Notes: generated by a model from the letters alone, not told the origin. A DNA stretch of 61,254 bases from Massilia sp. Root335 (GCF_001425685.1 NZ_LMCY01000013.1:7502-68755); one strand, 5' to 3'. Shown: positions 18,478-27,969, numbered from the stretch's first letter. Translations and numbers: made by a program.

Positions 18478-19962
18478 ATGCACACGAACGATTTGCGCCG
18501 ACTGGCCGGCCGGCTGATCATGATCCGGCTGTTCGGCACGGCACTCGATGCCGATACGGCCGACTTCATCCGCGCCAACCGCATCCGCGGCGCGTGCCTG
18601 TTCCGCCAGAACATGGTCGATGCCGCCCAACTGACACGCTTCACCGACGACCTTAAAGACGCGATGGGCGAGGAAGCGCTGATCGCGCTCGACCAGGAAG
18701 GCGGCGCCGTCGTGCGCGCGCTGTGGGTGCCGCCGCCGCCGTCCGCGATGGCGCTGGGCGCCGCCGGCGACGCGGCCCTCGCGCGCGACGTGGGCGCGGC
18801 CGTGGCGCGGGCGATCCGCGCGCTCGGCTTCAACTGGAACTTCGCGCCCGTGCTGGACCTGAACAACAATCCGCAGAACCCGGTCATCGCCGAGCGCTCG
18901 TTCGGCGCCGATCCGGCGCAGGCGACCAGGCTGGCGCTCGCGTGGATGGCCGGAAGCGAGAGCGAAGGCGTGGCCTGCTGCGTCAAGCACTTCCCCGGCC
19001 ACGGCGACACGCACGTCGACTCGCACCGCGACCTGCCCACGGTGAACAAACCCTTGGCGGAACTGGAGCGCTTCGAATTCGCGCCGTTCCGCACGGCGGC
19101 ACCGCACGCACCCGCCGTGATGACGGCGCACATCGTCTACCCCGCCCTCGACGCGGACCATCCGGCCACGATGTCGCGCGCGATCCTGCACGACCTGCTG
19201 CGCGCGCAATGGGGTTATGAAGGCGTGATCATCACGGACGGCATGGACATGCATGCGATCGCGCACCGCTACGGCGCCGGCGAGGCCGCCGTGAACGCGC
19301 TGGTAGCCGGCGCCGACATGGTGATGGCAATCGGCAGCCGCGCCACGCAGGAAGAGACCATAGCCGCCATCGCCGCCGCCATCGCGGACGGCCGCCTGCC
19401 GCTGAACGAGGTGCACGCGCGGCTGGCCCGCCTGGACGGCCTCGCGCACGCGCATCCGGCAGCGGCCGTGCCTTACGCCACGGAGGACGCGGACCGCGCG
19501 CTGATGGCGCAAGCCTGGCGCCGGGCACTGACGGCGCGCGGCAATCCGCACAGGCCCGTGCCGCAGGCCAGGGTGCGCCTGGTGGCGCGCCAGGACGTCG
19601 TCAGCGACGGCGTGTCGGAAGCGGGCGTGCCGGCCGGCGCCATCGCGGCGATGCTGCAAGAGCTGTTCGACGTCGACCTCGTGACGTTCGCGGACGCCGA
19701 AGCCTTCGACTGGAACGCCCTGCCGGACGACGGACGCTTCACGATCCTCGCGTCGACCTCGCGCCGCCGCTACGGCCCGCACGCCCGCGCCACGTGGGCG
19801 CCGGACCTGCATCTCGCGCTGTGGAATCCGTACCAGGCGCTCGACTTCGCGGCGCCCGCGCTGCTGACGTACGGCTTCGCGCCGCCCGCGCTGGACGCCG
19901 TGCAGGCGTGGCTGGCCGGCGCCGCCGAAGCGCCCGGCCACTGCCCCGTGCCGGGCTTTTGA
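18478..19962 (+). CDS. GH3 beta-N-acetylhexosaminidase (NagZ-like) with C-terminal extension
   Basis: A 494-residue glycoside hydrolase family 3 enzyme. KHFPGHGDTHVDSHRDLP carries the His-Asp acid/base dyad of NagZ-type enzymes, and the nucleophile is the Asp of IITDGMDMHAI. No signal peptide, so a cytoplasmic enzyme releasing GlcNAc from chito-oligosaccharides or muropeptides to feed the three upstream genes. Classical NagZ is about 340 residues; this one has an extra domain of about 150 residues (from ARVRLVARQDVV) of unknown role. It starts 23 bases after the deaminase stop. Confidence 0.9.
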   Translation: MHTNDLRRLAGRLIMIRLFGTALDADTADFIRANRIRGACLFRQNMVDAAQLTRFTDDLKDAMGEEALIALDQEGGAVVRALWVPPPPSAMALGAAGDAALARDVGAAVARAIRALGFNWNFAPVLDLNNNPQNPVIAERSFGADPAQATRLALAWMAGSESEGVACCVKHFPGHGDTHVDSHRDLPTVNKPLAELERFEFAPFRTAAPHAPAVMTAHIVYPALDADHPATMSRAILHDLLRAQWGYEGVIITDGMDMHAIAHRYGAGEAAVNALVAGADMVMAIGSRATQEETIAAIAAAIADGRLPLNEVHARLARLDGLAHAHPAAAVPYATEDADRALMAQAWRRALTARGNPHRPVPQARVRLVARQDVVSDGVSEAGVPAGAIAAMLQELFDVDLVTFADAEAFDWNALPDDGRFTILASTSRRRYGPHARATWAPDLHLALWNPYQALDFAAPALLTYGFAPPALDAVQAWLAGAAEAPGHCPVPGF

Positions 19963-20154
19963 CGGTGCGGGGTAACGCATTGTAACGAGGCCGCGCGCAC
20001 CCGCACGGCTCGGGCACAATTGTCACACCCATCAGCAGTTTGTGGGAGAATGCACGCTTTGTCCGAGTTCGGCACCAGGCACCGTCGGCGTATGTATGCA
20101 GAGCAACCAGCGGTGCAACCTTATCGTCATTAAAGAGTAAGAGAGGATTTTTCA

Positions 20155-21453
20155 ATGTCCCAATTCCGTTTTGCCCGCCTCGCCCTGCTGCTGGGCGCCC
20201 TCGGCCTGAATGCCGCGCCGGCCCTGACGCACAACGCGTCGGCGCAGGACAAGAACGCGCCGGCTGCCCAGCCGAAGCCGGACACGGTCCGCCCGGAACT
20301 GTACAAGCTGCTCGACCCGGCCCAGATCAAGCCGCTGATGGACGCGAAGAACTACACCGAGGTGCAGAACCGCATCACGCAAGCGGAAGCGTTCCCCGAC
20401 AAGACCCCGTACGAAACCTATGTGCTGAACCGCATGAAGCTGTCGCTCGGTACGTCGACCGGCAACGACAAGATGGCGATGGACGCGCTGGAAGCGATCC
20501 TGGCCTCGGGCAAGCTGTCGGAGGCGGACAAGCCGAACTTCATTCAGGCGCTGGCGACCTACTACTACAACGCCAAGAACTACCCGAAGGCGATCGAGCT
20601 GTACAAGCAGATCCAGGCGTCCGGCAAGGCGTCGGACCAGATCAACTCGGCGCTGATCCGCGCCTACTACCTGAGCGGCGACTACGCGTCGGCGCTGAAG
20701 GCGCAGGAGCCGGTGCTGCAGGCCGCGGAACAGGCCGGCAAGACGCCGACGGTGGAAGACCTGCGCCTGTACGCGTCCGCCGCGAACAAGGTCAAGGATG
20801 ACGCGGCCTACCTGCGCGGCCTGGAAAAACTGGTCGCCTACTATCCGAACGACGATTACTGGACCGACCTGATCCACCGCGGCATCGTGCGCAAGCCGGG
20901 CTTCGCCGACACCAGCATCCCGGACGTGCTGCGCCTGGAATTCGCGGCCGTCAAGCAGATGTCGGGCGACGCCTATACGGAACTGGCCGAGCTGGCCCTG
21001 AAGGACGGCTTCCCGACCGAGGCGAAGAAAGTCGTCGACGCCGGCTTCGCGGCCGGCGTGCTGGGTACGGGCAGCGGCGCCGCCAAGGACCGCCAGCTGC
21101 GCGACCGCGCCACCAAGGAAGCCGCGAGCGACGCCAAGAACATCGCGGCGGGCGAAGCGGGCGCCAACAAGGCCAAGACCGGTGCTGGCCTCGTCAACCT
21201 GGGCTGGGCCTACGCGACGATGGACCAGTACGACAAGGGCATCGGCTTCATCCAGCAGGGTATCGCCAAGGGCGGCCTGAAGTCGCCGGACGAAGCGAAG
21301 CTGCGCCTGGGCATGGCCTATGCGAAAGCCGGCCAGAAAGACAAGGCCATCGCCACCTTCCAGGAAGTGAAAGCCGGCGGCGGCCTGGCGGACACCGCCA
21401 AGTACTGGATCCTGCTGCTGAACCATCCGAGCGGCGCGGCGGCAGCCAAGTAA
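20155..21453 (+). CDS. Exported tetratricopeptide-repeat protein
   Basis: A 432-residue protein with a signal peptide (cut near NASA, residue 31). The body is helical with TPR-like units, for example ALATYYYNAKNYPKAIELYK and ALIRAYYLSGDYASALK in the middle and LGWAYATMDQYDKGIGFIQQG near the end. Probably a periplasmic scaffold; no catalytic motif and no specific partner is evident. ATG 20155 follows AGAGGA. It stands alone and is closed by a strong terminator. Confidence 0.82.
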   Translation: MSQFRFARLALLLGALGLNAAPALTHNASAQDKNAPAAQPKPDTVRPELYKLLDPAQIKPLMDAKNYTEVQNRITQAEAFPDKTPYETYVLNRMKLSLGTSTGNDKMAMDALEAILASGKLSEADKPNFIQALATYYYNAKNYPKAIELYKQIQASGKASDQINSALIRAYYLSGDYASALKAQEPVLQAAEQAGKTPTVEDLRLYASAANKVKDDAAYLRGLEKLVAYYPNDDYWTDLIHRGIVRKPGFADTSIPDVLRLEFAAVKQMSGDAYTELAELALKDGFPTEAKKVVDAGFAAGVLGTGSGAAKDRQLRDRATKEAASDAKNIAAGEAGANKAKTGAGLVNLGWAYATMDQYDKGIGFIQQGIAKGGLKSPDEAKLRLGMAYAKAGQKDKAIATFQEVKAGGGLADTAKYWILLLNHPSGAAAAK

Positions 21454-21482
21454 TTCCCGGCGGGGCCAGCCCCGTGGACGAG

Positions 21483-21515
21483 GCGGCGCGGACTCACGTT
21501 CGCGCCGCTTTTTTT
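21483..21515 (+). terminator. Rho-independent terminator after the TPR gene
   Basis: Perfect 8-bp stem GCGGCGCG / CGCGCCGC around a 10-base loop, followed by seven T residues (21509-21515). Confidence 0.92.
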
Positions 21516-21592
21516 CGTCTGTGTGAATCAGCGTACGGGCACAGCCGGCCCGGCGGCGGATAATCGCCGCACCACTTTCCGAAAGGCCGGCC

Positions 21593-22660
21593 ATGAGCAC
21601 CGTACGCAAGGGACAGGCGCCCGCGAAGCTGAACCGCAACGAATTCCACCTCGTCTTCGCGCGCGACTTCTACGACCCCGCCTACCAGGCCGTGGCGCGG
21701 GAACTGGCTGCCGTCGAGGAAGTCGCGTGGCAGAACTACATCGGCTCGCACAAGGCGCCCGTCACCGTCAAGGCGGGCCCCGGTTTCGCCGACCCCGACT
21801 ACGACCTGTCGGTCGAATGGAAAGAAACGCACGACCGCCTGCGCGCGGCCGAGGCGCGCCAGAAGGACCCGGCGACGCCGAGCCGCATCCTGCTGATCAA
21901 CGGCGCGGCCCGCAACGACGGCAGCTGCCCGGGCGAGGTCTCGAAGACGTGGCGCCTCGCGAAGCTGTGCGAGGAGACGCTCGCGGCGGAAGGCGTGGAG
22001 ACCGACCTGCTCGACCTGTCGCGCATCATCTCCGACTACGACCGCCACATCCATCCGTGCAAGGCCTGCGTGTCGACGGCCATGCCGCTGTGCCACTGGC
22101 CCTGCAGCTGCTATCCGAATCATTCGCTGAACCAGGAGAACGACTGGATGAACGAGATCTACGAGCGCTGGGTCCAGGCGCACGGGATCATCATCGTCAC
22201 GCCCGTCTACTGGTATCAGTCGCCGTCGATACTGAAGCTGATGATCGACCGCCTCGTGTGCGCGGACGGCGGCAATCCCGACCCGACGTCCACCCACGGC
22301 AAGGATGCGGAAAAAGCCAAGGCCCTCGAGACAGACTGGTCCTATCCGAAACACCTGGCCGGCCGCGTCTACGGCGTCGCCGTGCATGGCGACGTGGCCG
22401 GCATCGAAGGCACGCGGCGCTCGCTCTCCGACTGGCTCGACTGGATGGGCCTGATCGACGCGGGCCCCGTGGCCCAGCTCGACCGCTACGTCGGGTATTA
22501 CGAATCGTATGCGGACAGCCATGACACGCTGGACCGGGACACGGCCTTCCAGGAAGAGGTGCGCAACGTGGCGCGCGCCGTGTCCGCCGGCGTCACGGCC
22601 GTGCGCTCGGGCAAGCTGCTGCAGCCTGACCGCAAGCTGGCCAATCCGCGGCCCAAGTAG
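21593..22660 (+). CDS. Flavodoxin-fold NAD(P)H-dependent oxidoreductase with Cys cluster
   Basis: A 355-residue protein. After about 95 extra N-terminal residues comes an FMN-reductase/flavodoxin fold: RILLINGAARNDG (FMN phosphate loop), ITPVYW-like IIIVTPVYWYQSPSILKLMIDRL, and GVAVHGDVAGIEG. Between beta strands lies a cysteine cluster C156, C159, C167, C171, C173 (HPCKACVSTAMPLCHWPCSC), reminiscent of the compact cluster of iron-sulfur flavoproteins. Electron donor, acceptor and the role of the N-terminal extension are unknown. Confidence 0.8.
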   Translation: MSTVRKGQAPAKLNRNEFHLVFARDFYDPAYQAVARELAAVEEVAWQNYIGSHKAPVTVKAGPGFADPDYDLSVEWKETHDRLRAAEARQKDPATPSRILLINGAARNDGSCPGEVSKTWRLAKLCEETLAAEGVETDLLDLSRIISDYDRHIHPCKACVSTAMPLCHWPCSCYPNHSLNQENDWMNEIYERWVQAHGIIIVTPVYWYQSPSILKLMIDRLVCADGGNPDPTSTHGKDAEKAKALETDWSYPKHLAGRVYGVAVHGDVAGIEGTRRSLSDWLDWMGLIDAGPVAQLDRYVGYYESYADSHDTLDRDTAFQEEVRNVARAVSAGVTAVRSGKLLQPDRKLANPRPK

Positions 22661-22724
22661 GAGGCCGGCAGGCGGTCTTTTTTTGGTATCATCGAGGCTT
22701 CGTCCGTCCTGTCGACCTTCCCGC

Positions 22725-23465
22725 ATGTCCCACCTCGCGCAGTTGATGCACCAGCTCTCCGCCACCAGCAACCTGCCGCTCTACCAGCAATTGCAGCGCG
22801 CCCTGCGCGACGCGATCGACCGCGGCGTCTACGGCCCGGCGGAAGCCCTGCCGGCCGAGCGCCAGCTCGCCGCCGAACTGGACATCTCGCGCATCACCGT
22901 GCGCAAGGCCATCGACGGCCTCGTCGAGGAAGGCCTGCTCGTGCGCCGCGCGGGTTCGGGCAATTTCATCAACACGCGCATCGAAAAGAATTTCGCCAAG
23001 CTGACGTCGTTTTCGGAAGACATGCGCTCGCGCGGACGCACGCCGCGCAGCGTGTGGCTCAAGCGTTCGGCGGGGACGGTGACGCCGGAGGAAGCGCTGC
23101 GCCTGCGCCTGTCGCCGGGCGCCGCCGTCTACCGCTTCAACCGCATCCGCTACGCCGACGATATGCCGATGTGCCTGGAATACGCGACGATCGCGGCCTC
23201 CGCCCTGCCCTCGCTGGACGCGGTGGACGTCTCGATGTACGAAGCGCTGGAAGCGAACGGCAAGCGCCCCGTGCGCGCCCTGCAGCGCCTGTCCGCCCTG
23301 CTGCTGAACGCCGAACAGGCGAAGCTGCTGCAATCGAAGGAAGGCGATGCGGGCCTGTGCGTGGAGCGGCTGGGCTTTTTGCCGGACGGGCAGGCGGTGG
23401 AATTCTGCCGCTCGTACTTCCGCGGCGACATGTACGACTTCGTGGCCGAGCTGAGCGCCGGCTGA
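22725..23465 (+). CDS. GntR/HutC-family transcriptional regulator (NagR/DasR-like)
   Basis: A 246-residue repressor: a winged-helix GntR domain (LYQQLQRALRDAIDRGVYGP, then LAAELDISRITVRKAIDGL) and a UTRA ligand domain from about residue 95 ending FCRSYFRGDMYDFVAEL. Regulators of this architecture commonly respond to GlcNAc-6-P or GlcN-6-P and control nag genes, and it lies about 2.8 kb downstream of the nag operon on the same strand. The start codon follows a T-rich stretch with one GGTATC half-site (22686-22691), possibly autoregulatory. Effector identity is inferred. Confidence 0.88.
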   Translation: MSHLAQLMHQLSATSNLPLYQQLQRALRDAIDRGVYGPAEALPAERQLAAELDISRITVRKAIDGLVEEGLLVRRAGSGNFINTRIEKNFAKLTSFSEDMRSRGRTPRSVWLKRSAGTVTPEEALRLRLSPGAAVYRFNRIRYADDMPMCLEYATIAASALPSLDAVDVSMYEALEANGKRPVRALQRLSALLLNAEQAKLLQSKEGDAGLCVERLGFLPDGQAVEFCRSYFRGDMYDFVAELSAG

Positions 23466-23488
23466 TACAACCCATTCAAAGAACCACC

Positions 23489-23767
23489 ATGACCGAACTG
23501 ACCTACGAAGCCTACCTGGACGAAGTCACCACGCTGCTGACCGAACTCTACGACCTGGACGACGCCACCGCCATCAAGCTCGTCGTCGACGCGCAGTCCG
23601 CCGAGTATTTTTCGCCGCATGACGATCATCCGGCGATGCGGACGCTCACGCGTGCGCGCGAGGATGCCGTCGCGTTGTACAAGGCGCGCCAGGCGCGCGT
23701 CGATACCCAGGCAAAGCAGCAGCGCGCCGCGCGCCGGAAGACCCCGCCGCGCAACGGCCGCGGGTAG
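23489..23767 (+). CDS. Small protein of unknown function
   Basis: A 92-residue protein 23 bases after the GntR gene. The N-terminal two thirds is acidic and helical (ELTYEAYLDEVTTLLTELYD), the C-terminal 25 residues strongly basic (QQRAARRKTPPRNGRG), which could bind nucleic acid. Probably co-transcribed with the regulator. No family recognised. Confidence 0.65.
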   Translation: MTELTYEAYLDEVTTLLTELYDLDDATAIKLVVDAQSAEYFSPHDDHPAMRTLTRAREDAVALYKARQARVDTQAKQQRAARRKTPPRNGRG

Positions 23768-23771
23768 GCGC

Positions 23772-24566
23772 TCAGATTGCCGTCAGGCCGCCATCGATCG
23801 CGAGCTGGTGGCCGGTCACGAACGACGCCTGCTCCGAGCACAACCACAGCGCCGCATTGGCGATCTCGGCCGGATCGGCGATACGGCCCATCGGGTGCGC
23901 CGACTTCAGCTTCTTGTCACGCCCCGGCTCGCGCTCGAGCATGCGCGCCAGCATCGGCGTCTTGACTGCGCCCGGGCAGATGCTGTTGATGCGGATACTG
24001 TCCTTGGCATATTCCACGGCCGCGCTCTTGGTCAGGCCGACGACGGCGTGCTTGGACGCCGAGTAGATCGCGCGGTGCGGTGCCGCGACGAGGCCGCCGG
24101 CATCGGCGATGTTGACGATCACGCCGCCGCCTTCCTGCTTCAGCATCTGGCGCAGCTGGCTCTTCATGCACAGCCAGACGCCCTTGACGTTGACGCTCAT
24201 GATGCGGTCGAACTGGTCGTCGTCGCCCTCGGCCAGCGGCAGGTATTCTTCCTCGACGGCGGCGCCGTTGACGGCGCAGTCGATGCGGCCGTAATGGCCG
24301 ACCGCCTTGTCGATCAGGGCCTCGACGTCCGCCGGGACCGTGACATTGGCTTTAACAAACAGCGCCTTGCCGCCCGCTTCGACGATCAGGGCCGCGGTCA
24401 TGTGGCCGCCGTCGACCGACGTGTCGGCGATGACGACGCAGGCGCCCGCGCGCCCGAATGCCAGCGCCGTCGCGCGGCCGATGCCGCTGGCGCCTCCGGT
24501 TACCAGCACAACCTTGCCGGCATACGAAATGCCACTCGGTGTCTGCTTGGTCATGCCCTTCATCAT
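23772..24566 (-). CDS. Short-chain dehydrogenase/reductase with altered catalytic residue
   Basis: A 264-residue classical SDR: NAD(P)-binding VTGGASGIGRATALAFGRAG, NVTVPADVEAL, NGAA, and the YSASK active-site motif, ending with the usual ASFVTGHQLAIDGG. Asp in VIADTS at the end of strand 2 points to NAD(H). The residue 13 before the catalytic Tyr, normally Ser, is Asp here (NIADAGGL), which is unusual. It converges with the small protein upstream (4-base gap). Met 24566, 24563 and 24554 are all possible starts; AAGGAAG lies just before the first. Substrate unknown. Confidence 0.88.
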   Translation of the reverse strand: MMKGMTKQTPSGISYAGKVVLVTGGASGIGRATALAFGRAGACVVIADTSVDGGHMTAALIVEAGGKALFVKANVTVPADVEALIDKAVGHYGRIDCAVNGAAVEEEYLPLAEGDDDQFDRIMSVNVKGVWLCMKSQLRQMLKQEGGGVIVNIADAGGLVAAPHRAIYSASKHAVVGLTKSAAVEYAKDSIRINSICPGAVKTPMLARMLEREPGRDKKLKSAHPMGRIADPAEIANAALWLCSEQASFVTGHQLAIDGGLTAI

Positions 24567-24704
24567 GCTTCCTTTTCAATAGCTTGACGCAATCTTTGCT
24601 TCCTACAAGCAATACTGCGTTAAGGCAACATGATAGCGCCCGTGCCGGGCATTGACCAAGTTTCTCGACACTTCGGCCGGATAATGAACGACCGAGTGTT
24701 GCAA

Positions 24705-27449
24705 TCAGGGTGCAGGTTTCACTTTTGCCTTGTCTCCAGCCATGACGACGGACATTTTCGCGGGGTCGACCGCCTTGCGGAACGCCGCGTTCAGTTGGGG
24801 CAACGTGACGGCCATCAGGTGTTTTTCGAACTCGGCCGACCATGCGTACGTACGGCCTCGGTACATGTACGCGGTCCAGCCGGCCGCCAGTGCGCCGTCG
24901 TCGGCACGATTCTGGATGCGTTGTTGCATCAGACCCGACTTGGCGCCTGCGAGTTCCGCGTCCGTGAAGCCATCCTTGAGCACGCGCGCGAGTTCTTCGC
25001 GTACGGCGGCGTCGACCTTGGCGAGGTTTTGCGGCGCGGCGATGGCGTTGATCGCGAACATGCCGGCACGGTCGAGGTCGCCGGCCGCCAGGTTCGAGCC
25101 GACGCCATAGGACAGGCCGTCTTTCTGGCGGATGCGGTCCATCAGGCGCGACCGCAGCCCGCCGCCGCCGAAGATGTAGTCGGCCAGCATGAGGGCCGGG
25201 TAATCCGGGTCGTCGACGTTCAGGTCGAGGTTGATCCGCGCCGTGTAATAGCCGTTTTCCTTGTCGGGCGTATTGAGGAATTCGTGGATCGGCGCGATGT
25301 CGCCATTCTTGCGCAGCACGGGCGCCACGTGCATCGGGGCTTTCCACCGCCCGAACAACTGGTCGATGAGCGGCACGACGGCCTGGGCATCGAAATCGCC
25401 GACGATGGACATTTCCGCCGGCACGGTGCCGTAATAATCGTGGTGGAAAGCCTTGACCTGGTCCAGCGTGGCGCCCTTGAGGTCGGCAAGATCTTCATCG
25501 TACGTCGTTTCGTGGCGAATATCGCCCTTGGGATAGATGTCGAAATGCTCATTCAGCGCGCGCGACGCCACGCTGGTCGGCTCGCTGCGGCTGGCCTGCA
25601 GCCCGACGATCGCTTGCTGGCGCAATTGCTCGAATTCGTTGGCCGGGAAGCTGGGTTCGCGCAGCACGTGGGCGACGAGTTTCAGGGCTTCCGGCAGGTT
25701 TTCGCGCGTCGTCTGGAAATGCGTGACGCTGCCGGAAATCTTGAGCTTGTCGAACGCGTCGGCCAGGTGCACGCGGTCGTACTTCGTCGTGCCGCGCATC
25801 AGCATCGCGGACGTCAGGCCGGGCAGCGCGCCCTTGCCGAACAGGTTCTGCTCGTCGCCGACGTGCTGGCGCAGGTCGACGGTGACCGTCTGGCCGCGAT
25901 TCTTCTTGGGCAGCAACGCCAGCTTCACGCCGCCGGCCGTCGTCAGCGTGGTGCGCTTCATGATGTTGGCCTGGCTGGGATCGAAATCCTCGGCGCTCAG
26001 CGTGGATGCCTTCGGCTTGAAATCCTTCAACAGGCTTTGCACGCTGGGCGCGGGCGGGATCACGGCGCGCTGCGGATTATCGTCCGGGATGAATTCGCCC
26101 GTCACGCGGTTGTCGCGCTTGAAATAGCGGCCCGCTGCTGCCGCGATCTGTTCCGACGTAATCTTGTCGATGCGGTCGCGGCCGACGAAGAACAGGCGCC
26201 AGTCGCCCAGCGCGATGACTTCCGACAAGGCGAGGCCCACCTGCTGCGGGTCGTTCAGGCTGCGCTCGAATTCATTCAGGAAGCTGCGTTTGGTGCGTTC
26301 CATTTCTTCCGGCGTCGGCGGGTTCTTGGCGAACTCTTCCACGGCCTGCGTGAGCGCGGCGCGCACGGGTTCGAGCGGCGCGTCTTTCTTGACGACCGCG
26401 CCGAAGAATTGCAGGCCGGGCGCATAGCCCGTCTGGCCATAGGCGAACACCTGGCTCGCCTTGCCGGTCTCCACGAGCAGCTTGTGCAGGCGGCCCGTCG
26501 GCGCGTCGCCGAGGATGGTCGATGCGAAACTCAGCGCGTCGCTGTCGTCGTGCAGGCCGGACGGCACCTTGTAGCCGAGCGCGACGATCTGCACGTCGCC
26601 CTGGCGCCGCACGGTGAAGGTGCGGTCGCCGTCCTGCGTGGGTTCGACGGTCCAGAATTCCGGCAGCGTGCGCTTGGGTTTCGGAACCGCGCCGAACAGG
26701 CGGTTGATCGACAACAAAGTCTTCGCGGGATCGAACTTGCCCGCCACGAGCAGCACGGCGTTATCGGGCTGGTAATACGTGTGATAAAAATTCTGCAGAT
26801 TCGTGATCTTGACGTTCTCGATGTCGCTCTTGTTGCCGATCGTGGACCGTCCATACGCATGCCAGTCGTACGCCACGCTCTGCATGCGCTTCATGAGGAC
26901 GGCACCCGGCGAATTCTCGCCGTTCTCATACTCGTTGCGCACGACCGTCATCTCCGAATCGAGATCCTTCTTGGCGATATTGGAATGCGTCATGCGGTCC
27001 GCTTCCATGCCCAGCGCCCAGTTCAGGTTGTCGTCCGACGCCTGGAACACTTCGTAATAATTGGTGCGGTCGAGCGACGTCGTGCCGTTGAACTGCATGC
27101 CGCGGTCCTGGAACTGGCGCGTGATGTCCGGATGTTTGGGGCTGCCCTTGAACATCAGGTGTTCGAGCAGGTGGGCCATACCGGTCTCGCCATAATTCTC
27201 GTGGCGCGAGCCGACGAGGTACGTGACGTTGACGGTCACGGTCGGACGCGAGGAGTCGGGGAACAGCAGGACTTTCAGCCCGTTCGGCAGGCGGTATTCC
27301 GTGATGCCCTCGACGGAGGGGCCTTGCACAACGCCCTTGGGCAGGTCGAACGCCCAGGCGCTGCCCGTCGCGATGAAGGCGAGGCCGCCAACGACGGCAT
27401 AAGTCGTCAAACATGCGGCCGCGCCGCGCTGGAAAAACGTCGAGCTCAT
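24705..27449 (-). CDS. Exported M16-family zinc protease, both halves in one chain
   Basis: A 914-residue protein with an N-terminal signal sequence (VVGGLAFIATGSAWA). The first half holds the inverted zinc motif HLLEH (H93, E96, H97) with the downstream Glu region (EMTVVRNEYENGENSPG); the second half repeats the fold without the motif and carries the GGGGLRSRLMDRIRQKDGLSYG glycine-rich segment. This is the single-chain pitrilysin-like arrangement in which the two halves close round an unfolded peptide. Periplasmic peptide degradation is the likely role. ATG 27449 follows GGAG. Monocistronic. Confidence 0.93.
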   Translation of the reverse strand: MSSTFFQRGAAACLTTYAVVGGLAFIATGSAWAFDLPKGVVQGPSVEGITEYRLPNGLKVLLFPDSSRPTVTVNVTYLVGSRHENYGETGMAHLLEHLMFKGSPKHPDITRQFQDRGMQFNGTTSLDRTNYYEVFQASDDNLNWALGMEADRMTHSNIAKKDLDSEMTVVRNEYENGENSPGAVLMKRMQSVAYDWHAYGRSTIGNKSDIENVKITNLQNFYHTYYQPDNAVLLVAGKFDPAKTLLSINRLFGAVPKPKRTLPEFWTVEPTQDGDRTFTVRRQGDVQIVALGYKVPSGLHDDSDALSFASTILGDAPTGRLHKLLVETGKASQVFAYGQTGYAPGLQFFGAVVKKDAPLEPVRAALTQAVEEFAKNPPTPEEMERTKRSFLNEFERSLNDPQQVGLALSEVIALGDWRLFFVGRDRIDKITSEQIAAAAGRYFKRDNRVTGEFIPDDNPQRAVIPPAPSVQSLLKDFKPKASTLSAEDFDPSQANIMKRTTLTTAGGVKLALLPKKNRGQTVTVDLRQHVGDEQNLFGKGALPGLTSAMLMRGTTKYDRVHLADAFDKLKISGSVTHFQTTRENLPEALKLVAHVLREPSFPANEFEQLRQQAIVGLQASRSEPTSVASRALNEHFDIYPKGDIRHETTYDEDLADLKGATLDQVKAFHHDYYGTVPAEMSIVGDFDAQAVVPLIDQLFGRWKAPMHVAPVLRKNGDIAPIHEFLNTPDKENGYYTARINLDLNVDDPDYPALMLADYIFGGGGLRSRLMDRIRQKDGLSYGVGSNLAAGDLDRAGMFAINAIAAPQNLAKVDAAVREELARVLKDGFTDAELAGAKSGLMQQRIQNRADDGALAAGWTAYMYRGRTYAWSAEFEKHLMAVTLPQLNAAFRKAVDPAKMSVVMAGDKAKVKPAP

Positions 27450-27519
27450 AGTACTCCGTCTGTAAGAACCATTGTCCGTGGGACATGGTAACAGACGGGG
27501 ACTTAGGCGAGCCTTACCC

Positions 27520-27969
27520 TCATTGCCGCGTACGCCGTTCGTGCTGTTGCTGGTAGGGGCTGATGCGGGCGAGGTCTTCCATTTCCTCGGCCAGGAAGCC
27601 GAGCAGGTCGTCGGCGCTGACGATGCCGACGAGGCGCCCGCCCTCGCCCACCACCGGCACCCGGCGGATGCCGCGCAGGCGCATGCGTTCGATGGTATTG
27701 GTGACGTCGTCGTGCTCGTCGGCGGTGAGCAGGTCGTCCGTCATGATGTCGCCCACCTGCAATCCGCCCGGATCGAGGCCGAGGGCGACGACGGAGACGA
27801 CGATGTCGCGGTCCGTGACGATGCCGGCCGGCGTGGGGACGCTGTCCGCGGCGTCGACGACGACGATGTCGCCCACGTGATGTTTGCGCATGAGAAAGGC
27901 CGCGCCCTGCACGCTTTCGTCGCGCGCGCAGAATACGGTGTCGACCGTGCAGAGTTTTCCGACTTCCAT
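27520..27969 (-). CDS. Tandem CBS-domain protein
   Basis: A 149-residue protein made of two CBS motifs (GIVTDRDIVVSVVALGLDP and GIVSADDLLGFLAEEM), which together form one Bateman module that binds adenosine nucleotides. No effector domain is attached, so it would act on a partner or as a nucleotide sensor. ATG 27969 has GGAG about 10 bases upstream; a TTG at 27981 is in frame. Followed by 70 bases to the M16 gene on the same strand. Confidence 0.88.
   Translation of the reverse strand: MEVGKLCTVDTVFCARDESVQGAAFLMRKHHVGDIVVVDAADSVPTPAGIVTDRDIVVSVVALGLDPGGLQVGDIMTDDLLTADEHDDVTNTIERMRLRGIRRVPVVGEGGRLVGIVSADDLLGFLAEEMEDLARISPYQQQHERRTRQ

Noticed and set aside
24630..27491. Plus-strand open frame of 953 residues opposite the M16 protease
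   Set aside because: Antisense shadow with no ribosome site or recognisable motif. The same holds for the long frames opposite gspAB (6232-9027), alaS (38543-41293) and the GH1-RmlD gene (47910-50237).
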